Below are positions 25,924 through 34,658 of a stretch of 64,000 nt of DNA, piece by piece. The DNA lies in the NCBI GenBank assembly GCA_019417325.1, contig DXVO01000021.1:1-64000 (forward strand), in the 5' to 3' direction. How positions within the stretch are numbered: position 1 is the first letter of the stretch; each line of letters begins with the position of its first letter. The translations under genes and the position numbers were made by a program. A model generated the notes under the pieces. It saw only the letters and a list, made by a program, of their open reading frames with translations. It was not told the DNA's origin and did no database searches. The DNA comes from Parabacteroides sp. GTDB lineage: Bacteria; Bacteroidota; Bacteroidia; Bacteroidales; Tannerellaceae.

Positions 25924-26355
25924 TTATACTGGTATTTTATCAATTCTCCGTTGATGGCGTCCGCCTTCAAATGGAGTATTCAGGAATGTTTCTACCGAAC
26001 GGGTTGCTTCTTCCCGGCTGATAAATCTACCGGGCATAACAATAATGTTTGCATTGTTATGTTCGCGGGCCAAGCGTGCTATTTCTTCTTCCCAGCACAA
26101 AGCGGCTCGTATGCCCTGATGTTTGTTTAATGTCATGGCGATTCCATTGCCTGTTCCGCAGATAGCTATCCCGGGATATACTTCTCCGGCTTCAACGGCT
26201 ACAGCAAGGGGATGGGCAAAGTCCGGATAATCGCAACTATCCATAGAATTTGTACCGAAATCTTTATAAGCAAATCCTTTAGAATCGAGTAGTTGTTTTA
26301 CATATTCTTTGAGTTCGTACCCAGCGTGGTCACAACATAAACCTATTGTCTTCAT
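25924..26355 (-). CDS. rpiB: ribose 5-phosphate isomerase B
   Basis: This 143-residue cytoplasmic enzyme interconverts ribose 5-phosphate and ribulose 5-phosphate in the non-oxidative pentose phosphate pathway. The RpiB/LacAB family motifs are present: CDHAGYELK at 8-16 and the anion-hole GTGNGIAM near 73, where many relatives have GTGIGMSI. The size is normal. It follows tkt by 58 bases on the same strand, so the two pentose pathway genes are probably cotranscribed. Confidence 0.95.
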   Translation of the reverse strand: MKTIGLCCDHAGYELKEYVKQLLDSKGFAYKDFGTNSMDSCDYPDFAHPLAVAVEAGEVYPGIAICGTGNGIAMTLNKHQGIRAALCWEEEIARLAREHNNANIIVMPGRFISREEATRSVETFLNTPFEGGRHQRRIDKIPV

Positions 26356-26413
26356 ATCTATTTTTTATAGAAGAGGGAGACTCTCACGAGACTCCCTTTC
26401 CGTTATTTTATTT

Positions 26414-28441
26414 TTATCCTAATAATTCTTTTACTTGTTTATATACATTCTGTCCGGTGAAACCAAGCTTTTCGTCCAGTACCTTATAAGGAGCAGAGAA
26501 ACCAAACGATTCCAATCCCCAGATTTTACCGTTTGCACCAACCAAACCTTCCAAGTTAACCGGTAAGCCCGCTGTCAATCCGAATATCTTACTACCGGTA
26601 GGAATTACCGATTCCTGATATTCTTTGCTCTGGCTACGGAACAAGCCTTCTGAAGGAACAGATACGATACGTACTTTAACGCCATCGGCACGAAGCAATG
26701 CGGCACCTTCTTCCAAGGTAGATACTTCCGAACCGGAAGCAACCATAACTACATCCGGATTTTCGTCACTTTCTACAATATATGCTCCTTTTTCTGCCTG
26801 TAAAGCATCTTCATACCGATTGCCCTTAGAAGGCAAATCGTTGATATTTTGACGGGAGAAAATCAAACCGGTAGGAGTAGAGGTGTTTTCCATTGCCATC
26901 TTCCAAGCAACAGTTGCTTCGCATACGTCGGCAGGACGAAGTACCAACATTGAGTTATGTCCCTTATGGTTTTTCAGTTTCTCCATCAGGCGGATTTGTG
27001 CTTCCTGTTCAACCGGTTCGTGTGTCGGCCCGTCTTCTCCCACGCGGAATGCATCGTGCGACCAGATAAACTTAACCGGCAATTCCATTAATGCAGCCAT
27101 ACGTATTGCAGGCTTCATATAATCGGAGAATACGAAGAATGTTCCGCAAGCTACGATAACGCCGCCATGCAGCGCCATACCGATACATACACAAGCCATT
27201 GTCAATTCGGCTACACCAGCCTGGAAGAAAGCACCGCTGAAATCTCCTTTTACAAAAGAATGGGTTTTCTTCAGGAAGCCATCTGTCTTATCTGAGTTGG
27301 ATAAGTCGGCGGATGCACAAATCATATTGCCGACCTGAGTAGCCAATATACCTAAAACGGTGGCCGAAGCGGTGCGGGTTGCCTGATTCGGCTTCTGTTC
27401 GATTGCTTTCCAGTCGATAGCTGGAACTTCACCGGAGAACCATTTTTCCATTTTAGCAGCCAATTCCGGATTTGCTTTTGCCCATTCAGCTTTAGCAGCA
27501 TAACGTTCAGCAACGATTGCTTCCAATTCTTTGGCACGTTTAGCATATAACTCTGCAACTTCAGGGAATATCTGGAATGGGTCTTCAGGGTTTCCTCCTA
27601 AATTCTTGATAGTTTCGGTAATCGAAACACCGGCAGCGGAGAGAGGTTGTCCGTGAGTGGATACCTTATTTTCATAGCTGCTCTTGTCTTCTCCTAAAGC
27701 TCCTTTACCCATTATTGTGTTACCAATAATAAGGGTAGGACGGGAAGTTTCAGCTTTTGCTTCTGTTAATGCTTTACGGATTTCTGTTACATCATTACCG
27801 TTTATTGTAATAACTTTCCAACCCCAGGCTTCATATTTCATGGCAACATTTTCTGCTGTCACTTCTTCTACTGTAGTGGACAACTGCACATTGTTCGCAT
27901 CATAGAACATAATAAGATTGTCAAGTCCTAATGTACCTGCAATACGTCCGGCACCTTGTGAGATTTCTTCCTGGATACCTCCGTCGGAAATATATGCGTA
28001 AATTGTTTGATTCATGACATCACCCAGACGCGCTTTTAGGAACTTGGCAGCTATAGCAGCACCTACTGCATAGGTATGACCTTGTCCCAGAGGGCCGGAT
28101 GTATTTTCGATACCGCGTTGTACGTTTACTTCAGGATGTCCCGGAGTAACACTTCCCCACTGGCGGAATTGTTTCAATTCATCAATAGTGAATTTGCCTG
28201 TAAGGGCAAGTACTGAATAAAGCATTGGAGACATATGGCCCGGATCTTGGAAATAACGGTCTCTGCTTTCCCATGTAGGATTTTTAGGATCGTATACCAT
28301 AAACTCTGAAAACAAGACGTTTACAAAGTCTGCTCCACCCATTGCTCCACCTGGGTGACCGGATTTAGCTTTTTCGACCATAGAGGCAGACAAAATACGG
28401 ATGTTGTCTGCTGCTTTGTTCATTAATTTAATATCGTTCAT
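26414..28441 (-). CDS. tkt: transketolase
   Basis: This 675-residue thiamine-diphosphate enzyme moves two-carbon units between sugar phosphates. The N-terminal domain has KSGHPGGAMGGADF, and the cofactor region ISDGGIQEE...DANN replaces the common GDG with SDG. The pyrimidine-binding domain includes GVAELTMACVCIGMALHGG and the phosphate-binding THEPVEQ segment. The length is typical. It heads the tkt-rpiB unit downstream of the galactose operon, behind its own -7 box. Confidence 0.97.
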   Translation of the reverse strand: MNDIKLMNKAADNIRILSASMVEKAKSGHPGGAMGGADFVNVLFSEFMVYDPKNPTWESRDRYFQDPGHMSPMLYSVLALTGKFTIDELKQFRQWGSVTPGHPEVNVQRGIENTSGPLGQGHTYAVGAAIAAKFLKARLGDVMNQTIYAYISDGGIQEEISQGAGRIAGTLGLDNLIMFYDANNVQLSTTVEEVTAENVAMKYEAWGWKVITINGNDVTEIRKALTEAKAETSRPTLIIGNTIMGKGALGEDKSSYENKVSTHGQPLSAAGVSITETIKNLGGNPEDPFQIFPEVAELYAKRAKELEAIVAERYAAKAEWAKANPELAAKMEKWFSGEVPAIDWKAIEQKPNQATRTASATVLGILATQVGNMICASADLSNSDKTDGFLKKTHSFVKGDFSGAFFQAGVAELTMACVCIGMALHGGVIVACGTFFVFSDYMKPAIRMAALMELPVKFIWSHDAFRVGEDGPTHEPVEQEAQIRLMEKLKNHKGHNSMLVLRPADVCEATVAWKMAMENTSTPTGLIFSRQNINDLPSKGNRYEDALQAEKGAYIVESDENPDVVMVASGSEVSTLEEGAALLRADGVKVRIVSVPSEGLFRSQSKEYQESVIPTGSKIFGLTAGLPVNLEGLVGANGKIWGLESFGFSAPYKVLDEKLGFTGQNVYKQVKELLG

Positions 28442-28465
28442 TTTGATGAGTTTTTATTTTTTATG

Positions 28466-28473
28466 CAAATATA
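28466..28473 (-). promoter_or_regulatory. -7 box of tkt-rpiB
   Basis: The minus strand reads TATATTTG, matching TAnnTTTG, 24 bases before the tkt ATG. Confidence 0.55.
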
Positions 28474-28576
28474 GTCAATCTCTTTGTATAGACCATCATA
28501 TCTGTGTAACAATTCATTTTCGGTAAAGTTCTTCAACTGTCAGATCTTTCTCATAAAGAGAGGCAAACAATAAAAA

Positions 28577-28606
28577 ATAAAGCCGAAACTTATGTTCCGG
28601 CTTTAT
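28577..28606 (-). terminator. terminator of the galactose operon
   Basis: On the minus strand ATAAAGCCG pairs with CGGCTTTAT around a short loop, followed by TTTTTTATTG. It lies directly after the stop of the Nudix-type gene. Confidence 0.75.
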
Positions 28607-28608
28607 TC

Positions 28609-29301
28609 TTATAATGAGAAGTAAAATCCTCGTTCTAACAGGCTATCATATTTTTCTTTATGAAAGGTATAATAAAAAGCGCCTCTCTTTGAACTCTTTT
28701 TGTCTTTTTCATCTAATCTTTCAAGAATATCCATGGAATTTAATTTCTTCCGGAAATTTCTTTTATCCAGTGGAGTCTGATAAATTGCTTCGTACAAACT
28801 CTGAAGTTGGGGGAGGGTAAACTTCTCCGGAAGCAGATTGAACCCTATCGGGCACGACATGGCTTTTCCGCGCAAACGTGTCAATGTATCGGCTATCATC
28901 TGCTTATGATCGAATATTAATGTCGGAAGATCACTTAATTTTACCCAAATGGCATTGTGCTCTTTAAGTATATCCTCATTGAAATCGTTCATGTTTACCA
29001 ATGAATAATAGGCTACGGAGATAACCCGTTCTCCAAGATCACGGGCAACTTCCCCATAAGCTCCTACCTGCTCCATATAAAGGTGATCAATACCGGAACA
29101 TTCTGTGAGTACACGCAGAGCTGCATCGTCCACACTTTCTCCGGTTTTGACAAAGCCTCCCATTAATGACCATTGTCCTTTTAGTGGTTCCATATTGCGT
29201 TTGTAAAGTAGTATATTAAGTTCACCTTGGTTGAAACCTAATATAATACAGTCTACAGCAACATAAAATTTGTCTTCCTCTTGATAAAAGGCGGTAGTCA
29301 T
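28609..29301 (-). CDS. Nudix-fold transcriptional regulator (AraR/NrtR type)
   Basis: This is a 230-residue protein with an N-terminal Nudix domain (1-140) and a C-terminal winged helix (about 150-225, with LPEKFTLPQLQSLYEAIY and KRGAFYYTF). The Nudix box starts normally (Gly49, Glu55, Arg63), but two catalytic glutamates are replaced (Val64, Cys68), so hydrolase activity is unlikely. This matches sugar-sensing regulators such as AraR of Bacteroides thetaiotaomicron. It is the last gene of a galM-transporter-galK operon and next to tkt-rpiB, so it probably regulates hexose or pentose use. The effector, arabinose or a galactose derivative, is not shown by the sequence. Confidence 0.88.
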   Translation of the reverse strand: MTTAFYQEEDKFYVAVDCIILGFNQGELNILLYKRNMEPLKGQWSLMGGFVKTGESVDDAALRVLTECSGIDHLYMEQVGAYGEVARDLGERVISVAYYSLVNMNDFNEDILKEHNAIWVKLSDLPTLIFDHKQMIADTLTRLRGKAMSCPIGFNLLPEKFTLPQLQSLYEAIYQTPLDKRNFRKKLNSMDILERLDEKDKKSSKRGAFYYTFHKEKYDSLLERGFYFSL

Positions 29302-29334
29302 AACTTTTAATGGATTATTAAATGAAATTATTTA

Positions 29335-30480
29335 TTATGCTAACTTACGTGCACCGTCGCTGATTACTACATCGTACAGTTTCGGTTCGTGACCAAATTT
29401 AGCAGTATATGACTCGAATGCCTTTTTCACAAATGCATCGTACTTGTCTTCCTTAACGAGGTTGATTGTACAACCGCCGAAGCCACCACCCATAACACGT
29501 GAGCCTGTTACTCCGCATTCTTTAGCTATGTCGTTCAGGAAATCCAGTTCTTCACAGCTTACTTCATACAGTTTGCTCATGCCATGATGTGTTTCATACA
29601 TCTTTTGGCCAACAGTTTCATAATCGCCTTTTTCCAATGCTTCGCAAACATCGAGTACACGTTGGATTTCTTCGATTACATATTCTGCACGCATATAATC
29701 TTCTGCACTGACATCAGCTTTCACTTCATTCAACATCTCCATGGTTGCATCACGTAAGAATTCAACTTCCGGATGATTGCGACGGATAGCGGCAACTACG
29801 TTTTCACAAGACTGACGGCGTTTATTATAAGCGGAGGATGCCAATTCGTGTTTTACTACAGAATCTAACAACACTAACTTATAACCAACCGGATTGAACG
29901 GGAAATATTTGTATTCCAAAGAACGGCAGTCCAAACGGATCAAACTACCTGCTTTACCGAAAACAGAAGCAAACTGGTCCATGATACCACAGTTTACACC
30001 ACAGTAGTTGTGTTCAGTTGATTGTCCTATTTTAGCTAATTCGAATTTGTCGATATTTAAAGAAAATAAATCATTCAATGCAAAAGCGTAAGTACTTTCC
30101 AATGCCGCTGAAGAAGACATACCGGCACCTAGAGGAACATCTCCGGCAAAAACCGTATCAAATCCCTGGATTTTACCTCCGCGTTTGATGATTTCACGGC
30201 ATACACCGAAAATATATCTTGCCCAGCTTGCTACCGGTGCATCATTTTCTGTCAGACCGAATTCAGCGTAATCGTTCAAGTCTATGGAGAATGCGCGTAC
30301 TTTACCCGTACCGTTCGGTTTGATTTCAGCAATCATGCCTTTATCAATAGCACCCGGAAAAACAAAACCTCCGTTGTAGTCGGTATGTTCGCCAATCAGG
30401 TTGATTCGTCCGGGAGATGCATATACACTACCTTCTACATTAAATAACTCTTGGAATTTATTTCTGATTTTCTGTCTCAT
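29335..30480 (-). CDS. galK: galactokinase
   Basis: This 381-residue GHMP kinase phosphorylates alpha-D-galactose to galactose 1-phosphate in the Leloir pathway. It shows the galactokinase signature GRINLIGEHTDYNGG (24-38), the ATP-binding PLGAGMSSSAALE near 115 and the C-terminal GGGFGGCTI near 335. The length matches the family. It lies 31 bases after the transporter gene and 33 bases before the Nudix regulator gene. Confidence 0.97.
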   Translation of the reverse strand: MRQKIRNKFQELFNVEGSVYASPGRINLIGEHTDYNGGFVFPGAIDKGMIAEIKPNGTGKVRAFSIDLNDYAEFGLTENDAPVASWARYIFGVCREIIKRGGKIQGFDTVFAGDVPLGAGMSSSAALESTYAFALNDLFSLNIDKFELAKIGQSTEHNYCGVNCGIMDQFASVFGKAGSLIRLDCRSLEYKYFPFNPVGYKLVLLDSVVKHELASSAYNKRRQSCENVVAAIRRNHPEVEFLRDATMEMLNEVKADVSAEDYMRAEYVIEEIQRVLDVCEALEKGDYETVGQKMYETHHGMSKLYEVSCEELDFLNDIAKECGVTGSRVMGGGFGGCTINLVKEDKYDAFVKKAFESYTAKFGHEPKLYDVVISDGARKLA

Positions 30481-30511
30481 GATAATTCTGATATAAAGTT
30501 CTTTATCTAAT

Positions 30512-31792
30512 TTATTCTACAGGAATATCCTTGTTTACGTTTTTGCTTCCTACTAAAGCATAATACAATAAGTATGCCAGACCGAACAGGATAACAAAGT
30601 AGCTATACTGGAAGCCCGCAACGTCGGCAACAACACCCTGAACCAACGGCAGGATACCACCACCACAAACCATTACCATGAAGAAACCTGAAGCTGCTTC
30701 TGTGTATTTACCCAAACCTTCAACAGCCAGGTTGAAAATACCACCCCACATGATAGAAGTACAAAGACCGCAAAGTGCCAGGAACATAATACCGATAGGA
30801 ACTTCAACCATACCAAATGATAAAGAAGACAAGAATACAGGCATACTAACTTTCGTTTCGATAGGAGCAAAGATTGCGATAGCAATAAAGAACAAGCCTA
30901 CGCAAGAAGCCAGTGTTAACATAGATTTACTGGAGAATTTGGCACCCAAGGAAGCTCCGCACAAACGTCCGATCATCATCAGGAACCAATAAGTACCAAC
31001 AAGACTACCTGCTGTTGTTGTATCGATATTCAGTTCGGGGCTGGTTGCAAACAAGTTCATGAAGTTAGGAATACCTACTTCGACACCTACATAAATAAAG
31101 ATAGCGATTGTACCCAGGATGAAGTGACGGAAAGAGAAAGCACTGTGTTTGTCTGGTCCTGTAGTTTGTGCATGTTTCTGTTTTTCCATGTGTGGTTCAG
31201 GAATATCCATCAGGAACAATACAACGAATACAACGGCGAAGATGCCCATAGCAAGGAATAAAGCCGGGCTTGCGTCGTTGATTGTTGCTCTGGCTGCGTC
31301 CCCCATCAGGTAACCTACCAATACCGGAACAATAGTAGCACCGATTGAGTTAACGGAGCCAGCAACCTGGATTAACTGGTTACCTTTGTTGCCACCACCA
31401 CCTAAAGTGTTCAACATCGGGTTTACTACTGTATTCAACATACACATAGAGAAACCGGATACGAATGCGCCTGTCAGATATACGGCGTAGCTACCTGCCA
31501 GACCGGATAAATAGGAGATACCTACTCCGACAAATCCGACTGTAATTGCTAAAAGTGCAGTTTTCTTATACCCGATTTTCTGCAATAACATACCTGCGGG
31601 TATACCCATGAAGGCATAAGCGATAAAGTTGGCTGCGTTACCTAATTGAGACATAAGGTTACTCGCTGCAAACTGATTTTTTACAATAATACCAAATGGA
31701 TTTTGTAGGCCTGTTACGAACGAAATCATGAAGAACAGGGCAACCATCATAATGATAGGTAATGTGTAATTCTTTTGACTGCTAGAATTCAT
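30512..31792 (-). CDS. MFS glucose/galactose transporter (GluP/FucP type)
   Basis: This is a 426-residue inner-membrane protein with twelve predicted membrane segments and the N-terminal pattern MVALFFMISFVTGLQNPFG, typical of the fucose-galactose-glucose symporter family. A GIPAGMLLQKIGYKKT loop between helices 2 and 3 is the MFS signature. It would import galactose or glucose with protons or sodium. Its position between galM and galK supports galactose as the main substrate. Confidence 0.92.
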   Translation of the reverse strand: MNSSSQKNYTLPIIMMVALFFMISFVTGLQNPFGIIVKNQFAASNLMSQLGNAANFIAYAFMGIPAGMLLQKIGYKKTALLAITVGFVGVGISYLSGLAGSYAVYLTGAFVSGFSMCMLNTVVNPMLNTLGGGGNKGNQLIQVAGSVNSIGATIVPVLVGYLMGDAARATINDASPALFLAMGIFAVVFVVLFLMDIPEPHMEKQKHAQTTGPDKHSAFSFRHFILGTIAIFIYVGVEVGIPNFMNLFATSPELNIDTTTAGSLVGTYWFLMMIGRLCGASLGAKFSSKSMLTLASCVGLFFIAIAIFAPIETKVSMPVFLSSLSFGMVEVPIGIMFLALCGLCTSIMWGGIFNLAVEGLGKYTEAASGFFMVMVCGGGILPLVQGVVADVAGFQYSYFVILFGLAYLLYYALVGSKNVNKDIPVE

Positions 31793-31838
31793 CTGCTTAG
31801 TGTGTTTTAGATTATTAATATTTAATTATATTTTTAGC

Positions 31839-32918
31839 TTATTCCGTAGCAAATTTATAGATTGTTTTACTTTGGAATACTTCGCCTGGACGCAATACGG
31901 TAGTTGGATATTCTGGTTTGTTCGGACTATCCGGATAGTGTTGTGTTTCCAGGCAAAGAGCGGCACGCGCTGGATAGCGTTGTCCGTTTTTTCCTTTGAA
32001 GTTACCGCTCATCCAGTTTCCTGTGTATAGTTGGACACCGGGCTGTGTGGTATAAGTCTCCATTACGATTCCTGTTTTAGGAGATACGCAACGGGCACAG
32101 AATGACAGTTCGTTTTCTTCTTTTTTATTTAATATGTATGTGTGGTCATATCCTTTCCCAAAATTCAATGCTTCGAAATCTTCGTCGATACGTGCTCCTA
32201 CTTCATATGGAGTACGGAAGTCCATTGGTGTTCCTTCTACCTTTTCTTTAGGGCCATAAGGTATTGCGGTTTCATCTGTAGGTAGATAATAGTCGGCGTT
32301 GATTGTTAGCAAGTGGTCTCCGATCGAAGGGTCACCAGCTCCGGATAAGTTGAAGTAGGAGTGGTTCGTCAGGTTTAATACAGTCGGTTTGTCGGTAACT
32401 GCATTATACATAATAACCACCTCATTATCGTCTGAAAAGTGATAAGTGACGGTGGTTTCTAACTGTCCGGGAAAACCTTCTTCTCCATCGGCAGAGGTAT
32501 ATTTTAATTCAACAGTCTGTTCGTCTATTTGTTTTAAGTCCCAAACAACGGCATTGAATCCTTTTAATCCTCCATGAAGGCTGTTCGGGCCGTTATTAAT
32601 GGCGAGTTTATCATAAACCGTACCATCTAAAACAAATTTTCCTTTAGCGATACGATTCCCATAACGGCCACAAATGGCTCCGAAATATGGTTCTTCGGAA
32701 ACTAAATATTCTTCAATTGAATTATGTCCGGTTACTACGTCGGTTAACTTTCCGGACCGATCCGGTACCATAAGCGATACAATTTTTGCACCGTAGTTGG
32801 TAATAGTAAGTTCTGCACCCCTCTTGTTTGTTAGGATACATAACATTGTCATTTTGCTGTCTATCTGCTTGTTAAAAGCGTCTATTTGTAAACCAGACAG
32901 CGTCACTTTGTTCTTCAT
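31839..32918 (-). CDS. galM: aldose 1-epimerase (galactose mutarotase)
   Basis: This 359-residue enzyme interconverts the alpha and beta anomers of galactose and so feeds GalK. Family motifs are present: the NYGAKIVSLMVPD start, GRYGNRIAKGKF, the catalytic-His region LTNHSYFNLSG and GVQLYTGNWM. There is no signal peptide. The ATG at 32918 is preferred to 32972, since the extra 18 residues are not family-like. It heads the operon. I saw no exact TAnnTTTG box in front of it. Confidence 0.95.
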   Translation of the reverse strand: MKNKVTLSGLQIDAFNKQIDSKMTMLCILTNKRGAELTITNYGAKIVSLMVPDRSGKLTDVVTGHNSIEEYLVSEEPYFGAICGRYGNRIAKGKFVLDGTVYDKLAINNGPNSLHGGLKGFNAVVWDLKQIDEQTVELKYTSADGEEGFPGQLETTVTYHFSDDNEVVIMYNAVTDKPTVLNLTNHSYFNLSGAGDPSIGDHLLTINADYYLPTDETAIPYGPKEKVEGTPMDFRTPYEVGARIDEDFEALNFGKGYDHTYILNKKEENELSFCARCVSPKTGIVMETYTTQPGVQLYTGNWMSGNFKGKNGQRYPARAALCLETQHYPDSPNKPEYPTTVLRPGEVFQSKTIYKFATE

Positions 32919-33090
32919 GTAAATTATAGTTTCAAAAATTGTGTGTAAAATTACTCTCTTCTTTGTATTCATGGGCTTCTTTAGGGATGTTTTATAGCAT
33001 AAAGTTGTTTTTTGTTTTAAAAAAAGAAAGAATTTGTGAATGTGAAAAATAGGTTGTAAACTCGTTTCAGGTAAAGTTATTATACTAGTG

Positions 33091-33157
33091 GTTTTTCCAA
33101 TTCATAGTTATGATTTTCCCAAACCATAACTATGAATTGGAAAAACCATAACTATGG
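33091..33157. repeat. 22-bp perfect inverted repeat plus a third partial unit
   Basis: Arms at 33091-33112 and 33125-33146 are exact complements around a 12-base loop, and each contains CATAACTATG in one or other orientation. A third CATAACTATG follows at 33147-33156. It lies in the roughly 400-base gap between galM and tRNA-Pro; apart from the tRNA promoter I see nothing else there. Confidence 0.85.
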
Positions 33158-33258
33158 ATGTTCTAGGGCAGCACAATTTTTATATAACGGTTTGGAGTGG
33201 GTAATAGTGATGATTTTGAATCGATGGAAAAATAAATAGAGAAAAAAGTGTAGAAATA

Positions 33259-33289
33259 TTTGGAGGTTAAAAATAAAAGCGTACCTTTG
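33259..33289 (+). promoter_or_regulatory. consensus promoter of tRNA-Pro
   Basis: TTTG (33259-33262), exactly 19 bases, then TACCTTTG (33282-33289). Confidence 0.8.
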
Positions 33290-33322
33290 CACCGCAATCA
33301 GAAATAATGAGGGTTGCAAAAA

Positions 33323-33397
33323 CGGGGTGTAGCGCAGTCCGGTTAGCGCACCTGCTTTGGGAGCAGGGGGTCCCAGGTTCGAATCCTGGTACCCCGA
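33323..33397 (+). tRNA. tRNA-Pro (TGG)
   Basis: A 75-base cloverleaf. Acceptor CGGGGTG pairs with TACCCCG, then discriminator A. The anticodon stem CCTGC/GCAGG encloses TTTGGGA, giving anticodon TGG. No CCA is encoded. Confidence 0.97.
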
Positions 33398-33439
33398 CAC
33401 AAAAAAGAAGCTGATTATTAGCTAATTAAAAAGAAATTT

Positions 33440-33474
33440 CGAGCTGATACAATTTGTATCGGCTCGTTTTTTTT
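33440..33474 (+). terminator. terminator after tRNA-Pro
   Basis: CGAGCTGATAC pairs with GTATCGGCTCG (one G-T) around a short loop and is followed by eight T. Confidence 0.85.
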
Positions 33475-33583
33475 ATGCCAAAATGTCCTTATTTTACAGG
33501 ATCATACCGAAATCGGATCATACCGAAATTCTGAGGGTTTAAAATAATAAATCGTATCTTAGCCTGAGTAAAAAAGAAAAGCT

Positions 33584-33800
33584 ATGAGTTACGATGAATT
33601 TCTTCGTTTTGTCTTTCCTTAAGGAAATGTTCGATTGTTTTGAGTTGTCAGATTTCAAAGAAAAGCCAGACCAGATAGAAATATACTTTGAAGAGAAGAA
33701 TATACATCCAAAAGAATATACTACAGATAAATTGGAGAGCAAGGGGGGGGTACGAACAAGTCAGAATGTTTTTCGAGAAAAATATAGGGATATGTTATAA
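33584..33800 (+). pseudogene. fragment of ISAon1-type transposase (N-terminal region)
   Basis: The remnant begins MSYDEFLRFVFP and then meets a stop. It resumes in another frame (EMFDCFELSDFKEKPDQIEI, then NIHPKEYTTDKLESKG) and shifts again at a run of eight G before dying out. I recognise the N-terminal region of ISAon1-family (ISL3-like) transposases. No catalytic part and no inverted ends were seen, so only a scrap of the element is left between tRNA-Pro and the cytolysin-domain gene. Confidence 0.75.
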
Positions 33801-33849
33801 TATATTTTTATCTTTATACAAAATATTATTTGACCTAAAATATTAGATT

Positions 33850-34464
33850 ATGGGGTTCATATACGAAACAGCAAATATCTTAACAAAGAAAGGATATGTT
33901 ACAACCCTTCTTGAAGCTCCTCCTGGTCCAAATATGTATTATGTTTTTATAGAAGATAATATTACTGGCTACTATGAGAATGGCAGGATAGATTTAGTCA
34001 AAAATCCATTAGACATTAGTGTCGGTCATAATCGTGTTCAAGTATCAGGAAATGTAGGTGAGGTGTATGATATATATGTGAAAAGTAGTAGAGGAGTTAA
34101 AGATGAGAATTTTATGAATATTTTGAAAATAATTCAAGACACTTATAATTCATATCTTATGGCAACAATTCATTTAAAACACACTGGTGGCTATATAGCC
34201 AAATTTTATGTTAACTGGAAAGAAGGAGATGCAGAACATCACTGGAAAGACAATGGTAGATCTCGTACGGCTCCTTATAGTTCGGAAATAAATCTTCCCG
34301 AAGGCGCAATGGACCTTACAATAAAAGCAACGGAAAAAACAGGTCTTGTATGGGAGCCGTGGAGAACCGTATTAGATCGCTCTGTCTCAATTACTTCAGA
34401 TATTTATGTTTCGATTTGGGGAACAACGCTTAATCCAAAAGGAAATATTAAAGATCATGAATGA
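33850..34464 (+). CDS. stand-alone domain 4 of cholesterol-dependent cytolysins
   Basis: This is a 204-residue protein with no signal peptide. Residues about 103-204 match the membrane-binding domain 4 of thiol-activated cytolysins: HTGGYIAKFYVNW (111-123), an undecapeptide EKTGLVWEPWR (162-172) and SIWGTTLNP (188-196), which holds the Thr-Leu pair used for cholesterol recognition. The pore-forming domains 1-3 are absent. Residues 1-100 form an unrecognised, beta-rich region. Domain 4 alone can bind cholesterol membranes or the host receptor CD59 but cannot make pores, so an adhesin, decoy or membrane-targeting role is possible. It sits beside a transposase remnant and looks acquired. Confidence 0.82.
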   Translation: MGFIYETANILTKKGYVTTLLEAPPGPNMYYVFIEDNITGYYENGRIDLVKNPLDISVGHNRVQVSGNVGEVYDIYVKSSRGVKDENFMNILKIIQDTYNSYLMATIHLKHTGGYIAKFYVNWKEGDAEHHWKDNGRSRTAPYSSEINLPEGAMDLTIKATEKTGLVWEPWRTVLDRSVSITSDIYVSIWGTTLNPKGNIKDHE

Positions 34465-34526
34465 TTGACATTGAACAAAATAACATAGTTGTAATTAGTG
34501 GAGACTATCCATAAAATTGTGTAAAT

Positions 34527-34558
34527 AAAAACTACGGGATTTCTCTCGTAGTTTTTTT
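34527..34558 (+). terminator. terminator of the cytolysin-domain gene
   Basis: AAAACTACG pairs with CGTAGTTTT around a short loop, followed by a T run. Confidence 0.8.
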
Positions 34559-34582
34559 ATTTATGTATAAGATACCAACAAA

Positions 34583-34620
34583 AAGCAGGTCGAATTCAAC
34601 TTTGAATTTCGACCTGCTTA
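34583..34620 (-). terminator. terminator of sodB
   Basis: On the minus strand AAGCAGGTCGAA pairs with TTCGACCTGCTT and is followed by TTTTGTTGG. It lies about 40 bases after the stop. Confidence 0.8.
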
Positions 34621-34658
34621 TCTAATCTAACAATTTAATACTGAGCAGATACGGAGTA

